Shown here one piece after another: positions 23,723 to 36,462 of a DNA stretch of 64,000 nucleotides. The notes beneath the pieces are model-generated. The model saw only the letters and a program-made list of their open reading frames with translations, was not told the origin of the DNA and did no database searches. How positions within the stretch are numbered: the stretch's first letter is position 1; every line of letters begins with the position of its first letter. A program made the translations under genes and the position numbers. Origin of the DNA: Paragyromitra xinjiangensis (Eukaryota > Ascomycota > Pezizomycetes > Pezizales > Discinaceae); contig JBCAMK010000009.1 of assembly GCA_038503065.1 (NCBI GenBank), forward strand, positions 620,001-684,000, in the 5' to 3' direction.

Positions 23723-25244
23723 TTCAGCTGTATCGTGAGTCTGGGAATGGTGGGGCAAGTTCGCGGGGCAACCGAGATTGGGGAAGCTTTTTTATGTTTG
23801 AGGTGACACCTGCTTTACGTAGTCTTGGCATCCGTAATGTGCGACGGATTCCGGGGAAGCTAAGAACTGCTTATTTCAACAACAGATTACAATCTGTTAA
23901 GGCCAGATAATCGGATTCGAGTATTTTGTTTATGGCTGGGCATTGGTGGCAGGGCCCCCTATATAAATAAATGAAGTAACTAAAAGAATGTTCAAGCAGA
24001 AGAAATCTTTTATGCGTAAAATTAATAAGAATTTGAACAGCCAACCAAAACAACCGATCGTCTAGCAAAAGATAGTTGCTCTGATTGGCGGGCTTCAGTA
24101 TCGAACATTCATGGATAATAAGTAAACAGACCCTCGATACTTGTGATCAATCTGTCATTATCTACCTTTTAAAGGTATAAAATGATAACCCCCGTCTAAA
24201 AATGGTAACAAACCCGGCTCTTGCGGCAGCATGAAAACGGGTACACACAACAAATAATCGGAGCATAAAAAGTGAGCTTGAGTCTCTCAAACACAGAAGC
24301 AAGAAAGGAGTATGATGTCACCGTGGATGCTCCCTGTCGAAATCTTTATCGAGGTGCCCTGGACTTTACCATCGCCAAAGACATTAAGCCCAAGAGAGAG
24401 TAATTTAGGGAGCGTTGATCGATACGGTTTTGGCAGGTTATATCTTCCAGGTGAGAACCTGGAGGACAAGGAGAGGATACCGGCTGGCGATGTTAGTTGA
24501 GGGGTAAAGAATTTACGGAATTGGTCCGGGGTGCTATTCTAGCCACTTAATTGAGTCAGTATTTCGTAATATTTGTATTGAAAAATGCTTTTGAAAGCTA
24601 GACAAAGAGGACGGCCGCCAGAAGAGGAAACAATCTAGCTTGAGCACCTGAACCATACGGGTAAAATTAGTGTTGGGAACCAAGTGATTTTGGCCGGGGA
24701 AAGCGATAAAACTGTAGTTCTCAGACGAGTGTGGAGCTAATTATAAAGCCCCTATGCTAGAGATGAAAGGGCCCGGGGTGAGGGAGAGGTGAAGCAAGGG
24801 GGAAGGGATGACAGAAGAATGCAGAGAAAGATTAAAAGCAGTGTAGGATTTCCACATGACTACTACAGCCCTAACTAGGGATCCACTACCTAGGTATAGT
24901 AGAGCGGATTTAATACCTTACTCCCATCGTTTTGTGACCCGACACATGAAATACAGATATAGTTTTCTTCCTACCAATACACTAGAACCAAGCACAGTGC
25001 TGATCCAAACACCTCATTTCTAGTGAGAGATGAAGGGAAGTCGCAGTATCTTATCCAAAATAGCCACATCAAGCTATCTATGCTTACACACAATACTAAA
25101 ACACCCCTTCTAGACTCTAGCCGTCCCAATGGACACCCTTTAACAAAACCAAAGAACAACAAATCCTCTAGTCAATACCCATTAGGAATACATTTCAAGG
25201 TCACGGCCATAGCCTATAATACATAATACCGGATCCTTCCATCA
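23723..25244. other. Gene-free region
   Basis: About 1.5 kb with only short frames (the longest about 60 codons, on both strands at 24287-24500). I see no domain, splice-supported gene, tRNA or clear repeat. Confidence 0.4.
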
Positions 25245-26899
25245 TTAAACAAACAAAAACTGACCGGCAACAGCACCGCAGATCATCAGCACCAACGCTG
25301 CATACTTATTCGTGTACTTATACATCACAGCAAGCGCAATCATATACAATACCGCCGCTGGTCCAGTTTGGGCCACTTGCTGAAGTCCTTTCTGAACATC
25401 CGATGCGCTAATGTCCTGGGAGCCCTGGACACTAGCTCCCAAAAGTTGGACAGCAATGACCGCGATAACTCCTATGATAGCACCGCAGAGACCGTCAAAA
25501 AACGCCGCAAGATGCTACCACGGAAACATACAAGTTAGTATCACCAAATTACACTCCACTAGGATACCTCGAATCGAACAAACATACTCTGTTTCTCACC
25601 AACTTCTCTAACACTTCATGCCCCGCGATAGTGAACACAAAGCATGGAAAAAACATCCCCACCGTAATCACTATCGCTCCCAAGAATGCCTTGCTCAATC
25701 CCCCATCAGTATATCCACCTTGGAACCCCACAAAGGTTGCAAAAATAACCAATGGCGCCGGCAGCGCATTTCCGATAGCAATACCGTCAATGAAAACGTT
25801 CTGTGGCAACCATGCTCCAAGGAGAACCGCCTCAACTTGTATAAATGGGATCGCAGTATATGCTCCACCAAAAGACAAGCTTCCTGCGGCCAGGCCAAGA
25901 AGGAAGAGATGGAGAGAGCTGGGAGTTCGCGCGATTCCGAGAGCAAGAGAGACGTCGGAAGGAAAACCGTGGTAGACAACATAGAGGGTGTAGCCGACGT
26001 ATTGGAGAATGAAGAAGAGTATAGCAAGGCTAAATAAGCGACGAAAGACAAACGTGTATATAACACCGTAGAGGCCAAGAGATATAAATCTAAAAGTTAT
26101 GGTTAGCAAAAATCGAATTATCGAGTGATTTTTCATATTTTGAGTTAGAATACTGACATATTAATGTGTAGAGCACTGTTTATAGCCGTAAATATAGCTG
26201 CCGCAACAAGATAAGGATTTACTCTACGAGTTTGATGATGTATGACTGTATGATCAGCGATTTTATGGGTTGCTCTCAGAATCTAAGACCCATCAGTACA
26301 AAAGTTCCCCGACTCATAACGAGCATAGTACATACCATAGCCGCAACAATCGGTTGCAATGCTCTAAAGCTCGCACTAAAATAAACATTGCCGAATCCCA
26401 CCACAGTGTAGATATAACTCGCTATCAACATCAACAAAAACCCCGGCAAAATAAACGCCAATCCCGCAACTATCCCACCAATTCTCCCCGCAGACAAACA
26501 TCCAAAGAACATACAAAGCTCCGCCACCTCCGGACCAGGCAAAATCTGATAAACGGAGAAAACACGCTGGAATCTAGCGAGGGTGATCCATCTCTCCTGG
26601 ATTACGAGACGGTCTTTAATCAATGCAATTTGCGCAACGGAACCGCCCCACGCAAAGAGCCCGAAGTTAGAGAAGAAGAACCAGAACAGCTTCAGAAGGC
26701 CCATCCGGGGGACATTGGAATTGTCGTGCAAGCCTTCGGATTCTGCTTCCGATACGACACGAGTAACTTCAGACAGCACAATCACCGGAGGAACCGGTGA
26801 TTGTGATTCAAGGTCTATTTTTTCGCCATTGGAGGCTGATGTTCTTGCCGCAAGATCAATTGAGGGTCGAACTGCAGGAGAAATGTTGTCGGGGTTCAT
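25245..26899 (-). CDS. Chromate ion transporter, CHR family (two-domain form)
   Basis: This is a membrane protein of the CHR superfamily. Bacterial ChrA exports chromate, while the Neurospora member takes it up, so the direction here is unknown. Exons are 26899-26336, 26282-26158, 26089-25588 and 25514-25245, giving 486 residues; introns are 53, 68 and 73 nt. Two homologous halves of about six membrane helices are visible. The N-half has FFFSNFGLFAWGGSVAQIAL and QILPGPEVAELCMFFG. The C-half has GLAAGSLSFGGAYTAIPFI and AIGNALPAPLVIFATFVGFQ. The ATG at 26899 (MNPDNISP) is used; the frame stays open upstream to 26965 but without an ATG. The first 85 residues are a cytoplasmic tail. Confidence 0.93.
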
Positions 26900-28255
26900 G
26901 CCGTGTAAATACCCGAAACGAGCACTGAATTGAAGAGTTTTTTGATATCTTGTCTCCCAGCCCACCTACACTATAAATGAAGATTTACACATATTTTGAG
27001 GGGCAGAAATCTTGTGCATGATTGGTTCACTATTGCGCCATCCTCAGGAACTCCACCGATTTCCTACAGCAAGTTTACGTAATTTTTAATCAATTACCTA
27101 ATCAAGAGTGATTGAATATGACTCAAAGGCTTCAAGAGAGTGTGCGAATGCATCCTGAGCAGCGGAAATATCCGTTACTTCAACTAGGGTTAGGGTTCTG
27201 AGACAAACCTTCCCTGGTTTTGGGTGCTGCAACAGCTTTTTGTGTGTTGGTTTCCAGTTTTTCCCACTGTAACCCGGAAATGACCGCATATTTCGCGACA
27301 TTTCAAACCCAAAACCCTAAAAAAAGTTCTACCCCAGTAGCTAAATTGGTAGCGTTGCGGTTTTAAAACAGCCATTTAGACTACCTAGTACGACAAAGCA
27401 AGTCAATGCGTATACAAATACTAATGAGTGACCTTAAAGGTGTTTGGCTAACGTTGAACTCCAGCATGAAGCCCTGAAAATTAACCGAATAAGTGTAGGA
27501 CTTGCGGATTTCAAATTCCCTAAACTTCGGGTAACACCAAGAGTAGCTGAGTTAGGTAGAGGCATAACCCAACTGGAAATGAGATTTATGACGTGGAAAG
27601 CATTGATTTATATCCCCTGGGCTTGGTTGCATGCAGCTAAGCTCTACAGAAAATTCCTACATGTACGTGCCTACCACCATTTTACAACCACTATTAGCGA
27701 AAAGATAAATAGCGTGTCGAAATCAGATATACCAGAATACCCTTCACTAGGGCTTAGAGCCTCGAGTGAATAGGGCTATTTGTAGGGGTCCGTACGAGTT
27801 ACTAAAGACATTCAGGTATATCTCGAAATGGTTTGCCTGGGAGCTGCCAAAGACTATCACGCCTATTACAGCCAGAGAATCCGCGAAGACAATCCCTCAA
27901 GCCGTTTGCCACCAAGAAAAATCGTTCGAAAGCTTCTAGTTAATGCATGTTTTCAGTGGTTGCTAGGTGGAGCTTTCCCTAAAGAGTTGCTAGCGCAGTT
28001 GCGCAACGGCAACCCCTGCTTTTCCGCCAACGCGTCAATCAAAACATTTGCGCGATTCGTCTGTCCCCCAGGTTTCTCTTAGCCTCTCCCCTCTCCTCCT
28101 TCAGAATACTTCTTTTCTCTGCCTCGTTCTCCCATTCCCATCCTTCTCCCCATACTCAGCATCTTCGCCTCCATCTCCAGAAATACCCTTCAGTAATTCT
28201 CCATCATCACACTTCCCACTTAATTCTACCCCGCTGAAGAGCTCTTTTTTTCAAC
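26900..28255. other. Intergenic region upstream of ASF1
   Basis: Contains a 109-codon plus-strand frame (27444-27773) and an 84-codon one (27828-28082), neither of which shows a recognisable motif. The C/T-rich stretch at about 28075-28250 is probably the ASF1 promoter and 5' untranslated region. Confidence 0.4.
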
Positions 28256-29313
28256 ATGTCTGTCGTCTCGCTTCTTGGAGTTAACGTTCTCAACAACCCT
28301 GCTAAGGCCACGGACAAGTATCAGTTCGAGATCACCTTTGAGTGTCTCGAGAACCTCACCAAAGGTGATTTTCCGTTATCGAAAAGTGATCAATTAGTTC
28401 AAAAAATTCGGTTTTGCTAATTGATGCCTGTTGCTTCACGTTAGATCTTGAATGGAAGCTTACTTATGTCGGATCTGCCAACTCGTAAGCTACCCTCACA
28501 TGTGCAAATTTTTCACCTCAGACTTCCAACTCACACCTTGTGCACTACAGTACCGAACATGACCAAGAACTCGACTCGCTCCTTGTTGGTCCCATCCCCG
28601 TAGGTGTCAACAAGTTCGTCTTCGAGGCCGAGCCTCCCAATTTCGCTAAGCTCCCAAGCTCTGAGATCCTCGGTGTTACCGTTGTGCTTCTCACTTGTTC
28701 GTACGATGGTCGCGAATTTGTTCGCGTTGGTTACTATGTTAGCAACGAGTACGATTCGGAAGAGTTGATCAACGAGCCACCTAAGCAAGTCCAAATCGAT
28801 AGAATCGTCAGGAAACTTTTGGAAGAGAAGCCAAGAGTAACTAGGTTCGCTATCAAGTGGTAAGTTTTCCGTTTCCTTCAAGTCCTCCATAACTACGAAG
28901 ATCCTAATATATCCTCCTTCAGGGATTCCGAAGACTCTGCTCCCCCAGAATTCCCTCCCGACCAGCCCGAGGCCGACGAGGCTGAAGATGATGCCGATAC
29001 CTACGGTGCTGAGGAAGAGGAAGAGCTTGAAGCTGTCGAAGGTGCTGAAGGTATCGAAGGCGGCGACGAGATGGACGTCGAGATGGGTGGAGCCGAAGAT
29101 ACCGCTGGCCCTGTCGTGGCTGCCACTGAAAAAGAGATCGATGAGGTTTCTGATGATGGATCTGAGGATCTGGAGCTCGAGAGCAGCGGTGAGGAAGACG
29201 AAGAGGAGGAAGGTGGCGAGGAAGACGATGATGCCATGGTCGATGACGCTGCAAAGCCCGGCGAGGGTTCCGGAAGCCATCCCCCACCTGCAGCTCCACA
29301 TGCTGTAGCCTGA
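28256..29313 (+). CDS. ASF1: Histone chaperone ASF1
   Basis: Asf1 binds H3-H4 dimers and passes them to CAF-1 and HIRA, and presents H3 for K56 acetylation. Exons are 28256-28364, 28445-28484, 28551-28859 and 28923-29313, giving 282 residues; introns are 80, 66 and 63 nt. The second exon is only 40 nt. The globular core occupies about residues 1-155: [60 protein letters not shown] and [20 protein letters not shown]. The remainder is a long acidic Asp/Glu tail, as usual in fungi. Long antisense frames over the tail are compositional shadows. Confidence 0.97.
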
Positions 29314-30899
29314 TTGTCTTTCGACTATTAGGTGGTCCCCCCAAAAATTATGTCTATTCCTTCGTGCGATGAGGTACGTTTCACGATACGAGATACGACG
29401 GGTGCTTTTTATACGGTACGATAGAAATATTACTTTGGTGGTTAGGTGGTGGGATACTTATAGGGGAGGTTTCGATAAATCTAGCCTTTTTTTTGTCTTT
29501 CTGTTAGTTTAAAAGAATAGGAGAGCAGGTGTTGCTTTGGTCTGGTCTGGATTAATTTTTTCTGTCTTGTCATCGGGGCTGGGCTGGGCTGTCTGTTATC
29601 TTACTTTATTTTCTGGCGGTTAAGATTGAATGGTATACCTACACAGGGCGTTTGAAGCACTTTGTATACTTTCCTGCCCAGTGATCTTACCCTGGTACTC
29701 TGAAACCTCGTTGGAGATATAACTTTAGTGTACTCTGAAAGCACATTAATGCCCTACATGCCTGTTTGAAATCAACCCGTGGTGAGGCGTGTCACCTATC
29801 TATGTGTTTCGATAGTTTTTAATCGCCAACCAGATATCGTGAGCCCAATCTGTGAGATGTGGTGGGGTGGATAAACCCCGGAAATATTATGTATGGCAAG
29901 CCAGCAGTGCTATGGATGTCATAACACCGAACCACTATGTACTCAGCCAGTTATATCCACTGTTTGACAACTTATTTACTTAACTAGAGATGACGAGTTA
30001 TGACCAAGAACAAATCACTGCCCTTAAATCTAGATATCGCATGCAACCGAAGTTATGGCGTTGATAAAGCCCGAAAGACAGTACTAGGCACGAGCCGAAC
30101 TCAGCCCATGAGCTCCCGAAGACAAAACTTCCCAATCACAGCACAGTAATACACTAATATAATACTCGTGAGACATCAATAATTTCCAGAAACAGCAGGA
30201 TTCTACACTTAATGACGATCAGAAATAACAGCGTAGAGTGGATAACAAGGGTTTAGAAGAAAAATATGATACCTTACACCCGGCAGGGGGCGATAGAGTT
30301 CAGCACTCAGATGGGGTTCAGAGGTAGCACTCCGCGGTTAGTGTCTCGCGGGATCATAGGGGATCACTCATGACTCGCGGAACGTCTCGGTTGTGATGCT
30401 GGATCGATAGTATGGGTTGGTTTTTGGGTAGCCGGGTTATATCACCCTTGATATAGACAGCCGGGGCCTTTGTCTCCCGGAGCTCCTCTGTCTCCGGGAT
30501 TTCTCTGTTTCCGGGCTCTTACTGTTTCCGGGACTCCCGCTGCTTCCGGGGGGGTCTTTCTTTCCGTTTTCAGCCTGGCTAGTGGGGGTATTCAGGGAAG
30601 AAAAACCATAGCCCGAAAGCGCTCCTTTAGGTGTGCATCTCTATGGTTTTTATTTTGGTATTATTCGGTTGTCACTAATTTGAAGTCAGTTCGCGTTTTG
30701 GTGGGATCCTGATGCATCTGTTTGGCTAAAAGAATTTAGCCAGACAACCCGAATCTTGACTGATGAGTCTCTCCCGGTCGAGTGATTATCGGTGCACGGT
30801 ATCAGGTTACGACGTCACCGCCAAGCCTGAACAGAACCCCACGACGGCTCCACCGCCTTGCTGAATCCTAAAGCTTCACTTCTCGACTGACGGGCTACC
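29314..30899. other. Intergenic region between ASF1 and the Lgl/Sro7 gene
   Basis: This holds the ASF1 3' untranslated region (T-rich, up to about 29600), then AT-rich sequence, then a GC-rich stretch with a 17-bp tandem repeat. No gene supported; the 80-codon frame at 30470-30712 is generated by the repeat. Confidence 0.4.
30472..30560. repeat. About 17-bp tandem repeat, four to five degenerate copies
   Basis: Successive units CTGTCTCCGGGATTTCT, CTGTTTCCGGGCTCTTA, CTGTTTCCGGGACTCCC and GCTGCTTCCGGGGGG share a TCCGGG core at 17-bp spacing. Confidence 0.8.
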
Positions 30900-33800
30900 A
30901 TGGAATTTCTACGATCAAAGCAGGCCGGGATTCAGCATGACTTTACCGGGGCTCTCGCTGCTCCGGATTTATTTCTTGTCGACGAAGTTTGTGATCCGTG
31001 CTAGCTGAACGTAAACCGTTTGCTAACTTACGCGTCCCGTACAGGTCGCAAAATACGGCATCAACTCATCGATAAGTGCCCTCGCCTACGACCCCATCCA
31101 GTCACTCCTTGCAGTCGGCACGAATGAAACAACGGTTGCTTCGGGGAAGATTTATATCTTCGGCCAGAAACGAGTACAGGTCACTCTCACACTAGAGCGG
31201 AAAGCGAGTGTCAAGTTCCTGAAGCTATGTGACGCAAAAGTCGTGGTCGTAGACAGCAAGAGCGAGTTGGTCATTTTTAACCTGGATGATCCGCGGGCCG
31301 AAGGTGTCAGATACTCTCCACCGGGGGCTGTGAGTTCGGTCTTGACGGATCCGTCTCTCGACTGGGTTTTCCTGGGGCTGCAGAACGGAGATGTGGTTGC
31401 CTATGATCTGGACAGGGAGCTTCTCTCACCTTTCAGGATTCCAAACTTGTGGAAGGAGAGGTCACCGAAAGCAAGGCTCCTCCAAGTTGTATCGTTAGCT
31501 CTACACCCCCGGGATGTGGGGACCCTCCTGATCGGGTATCTGGAAGGAGCGGTTGTTTTTTCAATTAAACAAGAGAAAGCGCTCCATTTCCTGCAGTTTG
31601 AACTACCGCCTGGCGCTCCGGGAGCAGATACGGAACGTGCTACTATCAATACGTTGCGTAAGCCTCATGTGGTGGAGGTGTTATGGCATCCTACGGGAAC
31701 TTTTATTTGCACAACCCACGATGACTCTTGCCTCGTAATATGGGATCCGAAAGATGGCAGAATAGTGCAATCGAGGACTACACAAGACTCGTATGTTCAC
31801 ATCCCTGGCACGCCAGCAGCGTCGGATATATTTGGTGGTGATGGCGGTACAATTTCCATCAGACAACCATTATTCAAAGTTGCCTGGTGCTCTACATCCA
31901 ACCCAGACGAAACCAGCATTCTGATAGCTGGCGGGAATTCCTCTTCAATGCCTGTCAAGGGAATGACATTGCTAGACCTTGGGTTAACCCCAAACATGCT
32001 CACGTCCTCTATACAGGTTATATCCGACTACTTTGCATCTCCGAAACGACAACGTTGTCTACCTACTCCTATAGATGTTGACGTGGTAGATTTCTGTCTG
32101 ATCCCTCGGACAAGCCCACATTACGCAGGTTCTCACGATCCCGTGGCGATCATCGCCTTGCTTTCGTCGGGAGAGCTTACAACACTACGTTTTCCCGACG
32201 GTCAACCATTATCCCCCGCTACGCTGCTACACCCTTCACTCTCACTAACTCACCCATTCGTAACCCATACCAATCTATCAGCTATCAACCGTCAGCGTTG
32301 GCTCGGTATGGTTGAGTCACGCGATAAACCGAAAGAAATCATCATTGGCGGCGTTGAGCACCCGAAACCGCTAAGGCGATATGAGAACCGCACGGTTGTA
32401 CAAACGGCGCATCACGACGGGACGGTTAGGATTTGGGACCTGGGGCTCGGCGATGAAATCGAAAATGGAAGCATGATGGAGGTAGACCTAGGACAAGTTC
32501 TCGAGCGTGGGGTGGATCTGAAAGTCGAAAGTGTTTCCATGGCCGGCGCAACAGGGGAGATGGCGGTGGGAATGGAGACGGGTGAGGTGGTTATTTACAG
32601 ATGGGGGAGGAATAAAGGGTTTGGAAGGACGAAGGAAGATGAAGCTTTGCAGTCGATGAGTAGGACGGAGTTGAATATATCGGAAGGGCTTAGGGATGTG
32701 AAGACGAAGACGGATCCTGGTGTTAAAGAGGGGTTGCTGCCGCTTTGTGTACTGGAGCAGCATTGTGGGAGTATCTTGAGGTTGAAGTGTAGTGATGTTG
32801 GGTTTGTTGCGGTGGCTTATCAGACTGGACATGTTTGTGTTGTTGATTTGAGAGTATGCATGATTCTCGGTCACGGATTGTCTGGATTGATGCTGATTGT
32901 GGTATAGGGGCCTACGGTCATATTTCATGGGAGCTTGAGCTCTTTAAACAAGGATAGTAAAAGGGCTAGTTTTAGAAAGAGCAGAGACCACACCATCGAG
33001 GGGGAAAAAGCAACTTGCTTGGAATTCGGAGTACTTACGTTGGAAGGCGATGGTGAGGGTCATCTCAAAAACATACCGTCTCCATATCTAACGATAAATT
33101 TCCAGAGTTCTCAAGCATCGCGTTATTTGTTGGTACCTCCCATGGCCGAGTCGCAACGTTCAAAATTCTCCCGCAAGGATCCGGATTTGCCTGTACCTTT
33201 GCAGGGTTGACACATATGGAGGGCTCTGTTGTTTCGATAATACCATTAAACTCCGACTCTGGCAAGCGTGCATGGGCTAGTCAACATGCCGTAGCAAATC
33301 TACGGGAAGGTATCAAGGTACCAGGAGCTATCCTCGCGGTCACGAAATCAGAAGCGAGATTATTCAAACCACCGACTGCAAAGGGCGCGCACAAGGCCTG
33401 GGACGACTATGTCTGTCTAAGCGCCACAGTCACAGAACTCGACAATTATGGCATTTGTCTAAGCTGTGTGATGAATACTGGCGTCGTAAAGAGCTACTCG
33501 GTTCCTGGGCTGAAGGAGATTGGAGAGATTAAGTTAGACGATTATTTCGATAGGACGCGGTTGGAAGATACGATTTTGACGGACTCGGGGTATATATTCG
33601 GGTGGACTGCGCAGACAGAGTGTTTGCTGTTACATATGTGGGGGAAAGGGCAGAGACTGTTGGTTACCCCCTCTCTTGGTGCATATTCCCGAGTATGAGC
33701 GGGCTACTGATGGGAATTCGCATAGTGATGACTTGCCGAAAGATACGCTCTATAACCCAGCAACCCCGGTCCCAACCCGTCCAACAATATCAAATTTCCA

Positions 33801-34280
33801 GTGGATCTCCGGGACACAATACGTTACACCCGCAGACCTTGATCTCCTGAGTAAGGAACCACCCCTTTATACCCCATGTCTTTGACTGATAAATCCCTAT
33901 AGTCGGTGGTCCCGAACGCCCTATGTCGAAAAAGATGATTGAGCAGATGCGTGCTGAGGAGAAACAAGCACGACTCGACGCGCGAGCTGGAACACAGGCC
34001 AGCGGCTCCGGTTCTGGGAGGGAAGAGGAGGGCATATTCGCGAGCATGTCGAGGCAGATACAGGAACGTACCGAGAAGCTGAATATCATGGGTGACAGCA
34101 TGGATAGATTGGGAGAGACGTCGGCGAATTTTGCGGATGATGTTGGTAAATATGTTAGTCAGCAGAAAAAGAAAGCGATGCTTGGAGGTAAGTTTAGTCT
34201 TTATAGTACTGGTTTTGTATGGTTTTGTATGGTTCTGACTTTTTTTGTGGGGTTTAGCGATCACGGGTAAGTGGTTCTGA
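30900..34280 (+). CDS. Lgl/Sro7-family WD40 exocytosis regulator
   Basis: Lgl/Sro7/tomosyn proteins bind the t-SNARE Sec9 and Rab GTPases to regulate vesicle fusion in polarised secretion. Exons are 30900-30986, 31045-32853, 32908-33052, 33106-33658, 33726-33850, 33903-34187 and 34258-34280, giving 1008 residues; introns are 58, 54, 53, 67, 52 and 70 nt. The N-terminus MEFLRSKQAGIQHDF and the segment YGINSSISALAYDPIQSLLA are diagnostic, followed by two WD40 propellers. The C-terminal part has PTISNFQWISGTQYVTPADL and LIGGPERPMSKKM. It ends in a SNARE-like coil (MDRLGETSANFADDVGKYV). An apparent frameshift near 33660 is resolved by a 67-nt intron with a CTACTGAT branch site. The last coding exon is only 23 nt. 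Confidence 0.95.
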
Positions 34281-35031
34281 GGATATGCGTAGTGCTGGGG
34301 TGTTGAGGAGGGTGAGGAGGGTGAGGAGGGTGGAGAGGGGTGGAATGGAGTTCAGGATTGGGTTTTTTTGCTCTTATTCCCGGTTTTAGATGTGTTTTGA
34401 AATGGAATACATGTAGCTATCTACTGCTTCGCTTGGGGCGTAATATGTCATTAGCAAAAGCGGATATCTAGTGATCCCCTGAAACGTAATCGATGCTTCC
34501 CGTGATGTGTGTCTCGCCAGACCGTTATTCCTTCTATCTTTCGATTTACGCATAGACTGCACGGCTTTTACATCGTTGTGGTGACCCAGGTACCGATCAT
34601 GAGTTATCACGCGGCGGTGTGTGGGAGCTTTTAATTATCTGTGTTGTTTTAGGGTTTCTACTTTTACGACGGGTTGATCGAACCTACAGCTCTGCTGTAC
34701 TTGAAGGGATAACACGTGCACCCTACACGGATATCAATCCTACGTCTGATCTTATAGATAAGCTACAGTCATTTGTATTTTCGATGAGACGGTCTATGAT
34801 ATACAGCCCCGTTATTAACAGGTTAACCCCCATGCCAGGACCATATCATACCGTGTACCCGATCATCATCGTGTAATCGACCACAGGTATTAAGAATCAA
34901 AAAGGTATTTCTGGGACCCAGAACCCTCCCTCTACCTGTTTCTCTCACTGCATAGTACTGCTGGGTTGTTCTAGATGTGTCTGGATAGCCATCAGAGTTC
35001 TCAGAGAAAATGCCATCCACCTGATCGGTTA
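34281..35031. other. Intergenic region with (GTGAGGAGGG)3
   Basis: A 10-bp G-rich repeat lies near 34306-34335 just after the Lgl/Sro7 stop. The rest is AT-rich and gene-free, and marks the left edge of the decayed block. Confidence 0.4.
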
Positions 35032-35160
35032 CACGGTATAATACGTTATGCTCTTTCTAATTGCTTTCTATAGCCTCGACCAATAAACATGAAAAAGTTA
35101 CACGGTATAATACGTTATGCTCTTTCTAATTGCTTTCTATAGCCTCGACCGATGAACATG
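35032..35160. repeat. 69-bp tandem duplication flanking RCC1 copy A
   Basis: The segment starting CACGGTATAATACGTTATGC occurs at 35032 and 35101 and includes CTATAGCCTCGACC(A/G)AT(A/G)AACATGAAAAA. The AACATGAAAA(A/T) part also recurs in the 78-83 bp repeat that flanks RCC1 copy B at 38.5 kb. Confidence 0.85.
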
Positions 35161-35164
35161 AAAA

Positions 35165-36462
35165 ACGGTCACTAGCACTCCCAGATCACGAGCCCGTTGG
35201 GTATTTTAATTCCCGACGGAACTTTAATACTCGAGTTCTTTCCCGTGCCCGGTTTGGCCGCTGGTGTTATCATACCGGCCAACGTCTTTTTCCCGCGAAG
35301 GTATGACCACTTCCAGCAAAGACACCATAACATTGGAGATCAGGAATGGCATGTGGACGAATCAAAGCCTGTCGCAGTAGATCCACGTCGTCTATGGGTA
35401 TATTAGAAAGTTCGAAACCTAGTTCATGGTTGCCGTTGAAGCCGAGCATCCAAACTTTCCCGTCACGGTCGAGAATGGCAGTGTGGTTGTCGCTGCGGTA
35501 ATTCGACGAACGCCAACTCCAGCCAGCGACCCAACTTCCATCGGATATCGTATCACCCCTGGCCGTACTGATTAAGGCCCCATGCCCAAATCTTTTACTC
35601 CTGGGCCCCGGCCTCCTTGGTCACCGCAAACGAGCTGTACCCGTCGGCGGTGACGTCAATTACTTCACACCCATCCAAAACTTGGGTAGAAACTATTTTC
35701 TCCGATGGGTCTACTAGGATGTCCTCCAGGCCTTGGATTGGCATTGTGGCCCAATTGAAACTGGCATCCTACACCCATCGCCCATAAATCTCCTTTCCCA
35801 GAGCGGAAAAGAGCATGGTTGTTGTCCGAGCACCTTTGCAGGTGTTTTTTGAATCTCAACATCCGCCGAAAATCTTTTAGTACCATCATCATCCTATGAT
35901 ATTAGTCAGCGGAAAGTAGTAATGAGCGCGTCAGGATGTCTATTCATACCCTGAATGTTCCACAGCCATAAACTTCACCTACCGCTAGGAAAAAGGATAC
36001 CGAATCTCCTGTCGCGATATCGTCGATAGAATCCAGTGGCTCGGGTTTTGGTGTTCCCGGGGTTTTGGGTGTTTGACCCGTATACAGCTCTTCTGAATAA
36101 AACGTAGGGCGATTCCTACTGCGGTTCGACCTACGCTTTGGTGGGGTCTTGCTGTTACTCAATGGCGGGCTAGTAGTCGGAGCGACCCTCGAGGACGAGC
36201 CGGGAATAGCACCAGAATATTTAACTCTTTTTGGGGGCATCTGGTGGGGCTTGGGTAATCTGCGTTTCTGTCGTGTCTCCGGAGTTTTGTCGTCGGGAAC
36301 GTTTCTGCGGTGTAAAACATCTGTGGACTGCAGCTGGTCTAGGCTATTCATTTTATAAAAATCGTTAGGATGACAACACAAAATGGGTATGATCATATGG
36401 ATAACCTACAGATGTAGCTTCTTCCCTCTTCCCTCATTAACTGAAATTGATGTACCGTTCAT
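35165..36462 (-). pseudogene. Broken RCC1/Pim1-like gene, copy A
   Basis: Minus-strand remains of an RCC1 protein (the Pim1/Srm1 type of Ran guanine-nucleotide exchange factor). Pieces in order: MNGTSISVNEG at 36462; a basic Pro/Ser-rich N-tail (MPPKRVKYSG); IATGDSVSF and GEVYGCGTFR; then RFSADVEIQKTPAKV, NNHALFRSGKGDLWAMGVG, IWAWGLNQYGQG, KVWMLGFNGNHELGF and LIRPHAIPDLQCYGVFAGSG. These lie in different frames, with at least one stop between SGAQE- and IWAWG-like parts, so several frameshifts and nonsense changes are needed. The intron acceptor seen as TTTCTATAG in copy B is changed here. It is homologous to copy B. Confidence 0.75.

Noticed and set aside
25618..26933. Plus-strand ORFs of 114-176 codons
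   Set aside because: Antisense to the exons of the chromate transporter, whose splice sites and membrane motifs are clear.
27180..27200. TTAGGG/CCCTAA-like motifs here and near 40210, 46930 and 57630
   Set aside because: Only one to two units each; too short to be interstitial telomere arrays.
27444..27773. 109-codon plus-strand ORF
   Set aside because: It shows no recognisable motif and no spliced extension; it is indistinguishable from a chance frame.
28531..29344. Long minus-strand ORFs over ASF1 (up to 256 codons)
   Set aside because: Reverse complements of the conserved ASF1 core and acidic tail; they show no independent motif.
30083..30118. Possible second hAT-type element end (GCACGAGCCGAACTCAGC)
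   Set aside because: Only weak similarity to the 41.7-kb element; no inverted partner or target duplication found.
33650..33730. Apparent frameshift in the Lgl/Sro7 gene
   Set aside because: A 67-nt intron (33659-33725) with GT...CTACTGAT...ATAG restores the family sequence, so the gene is intact.
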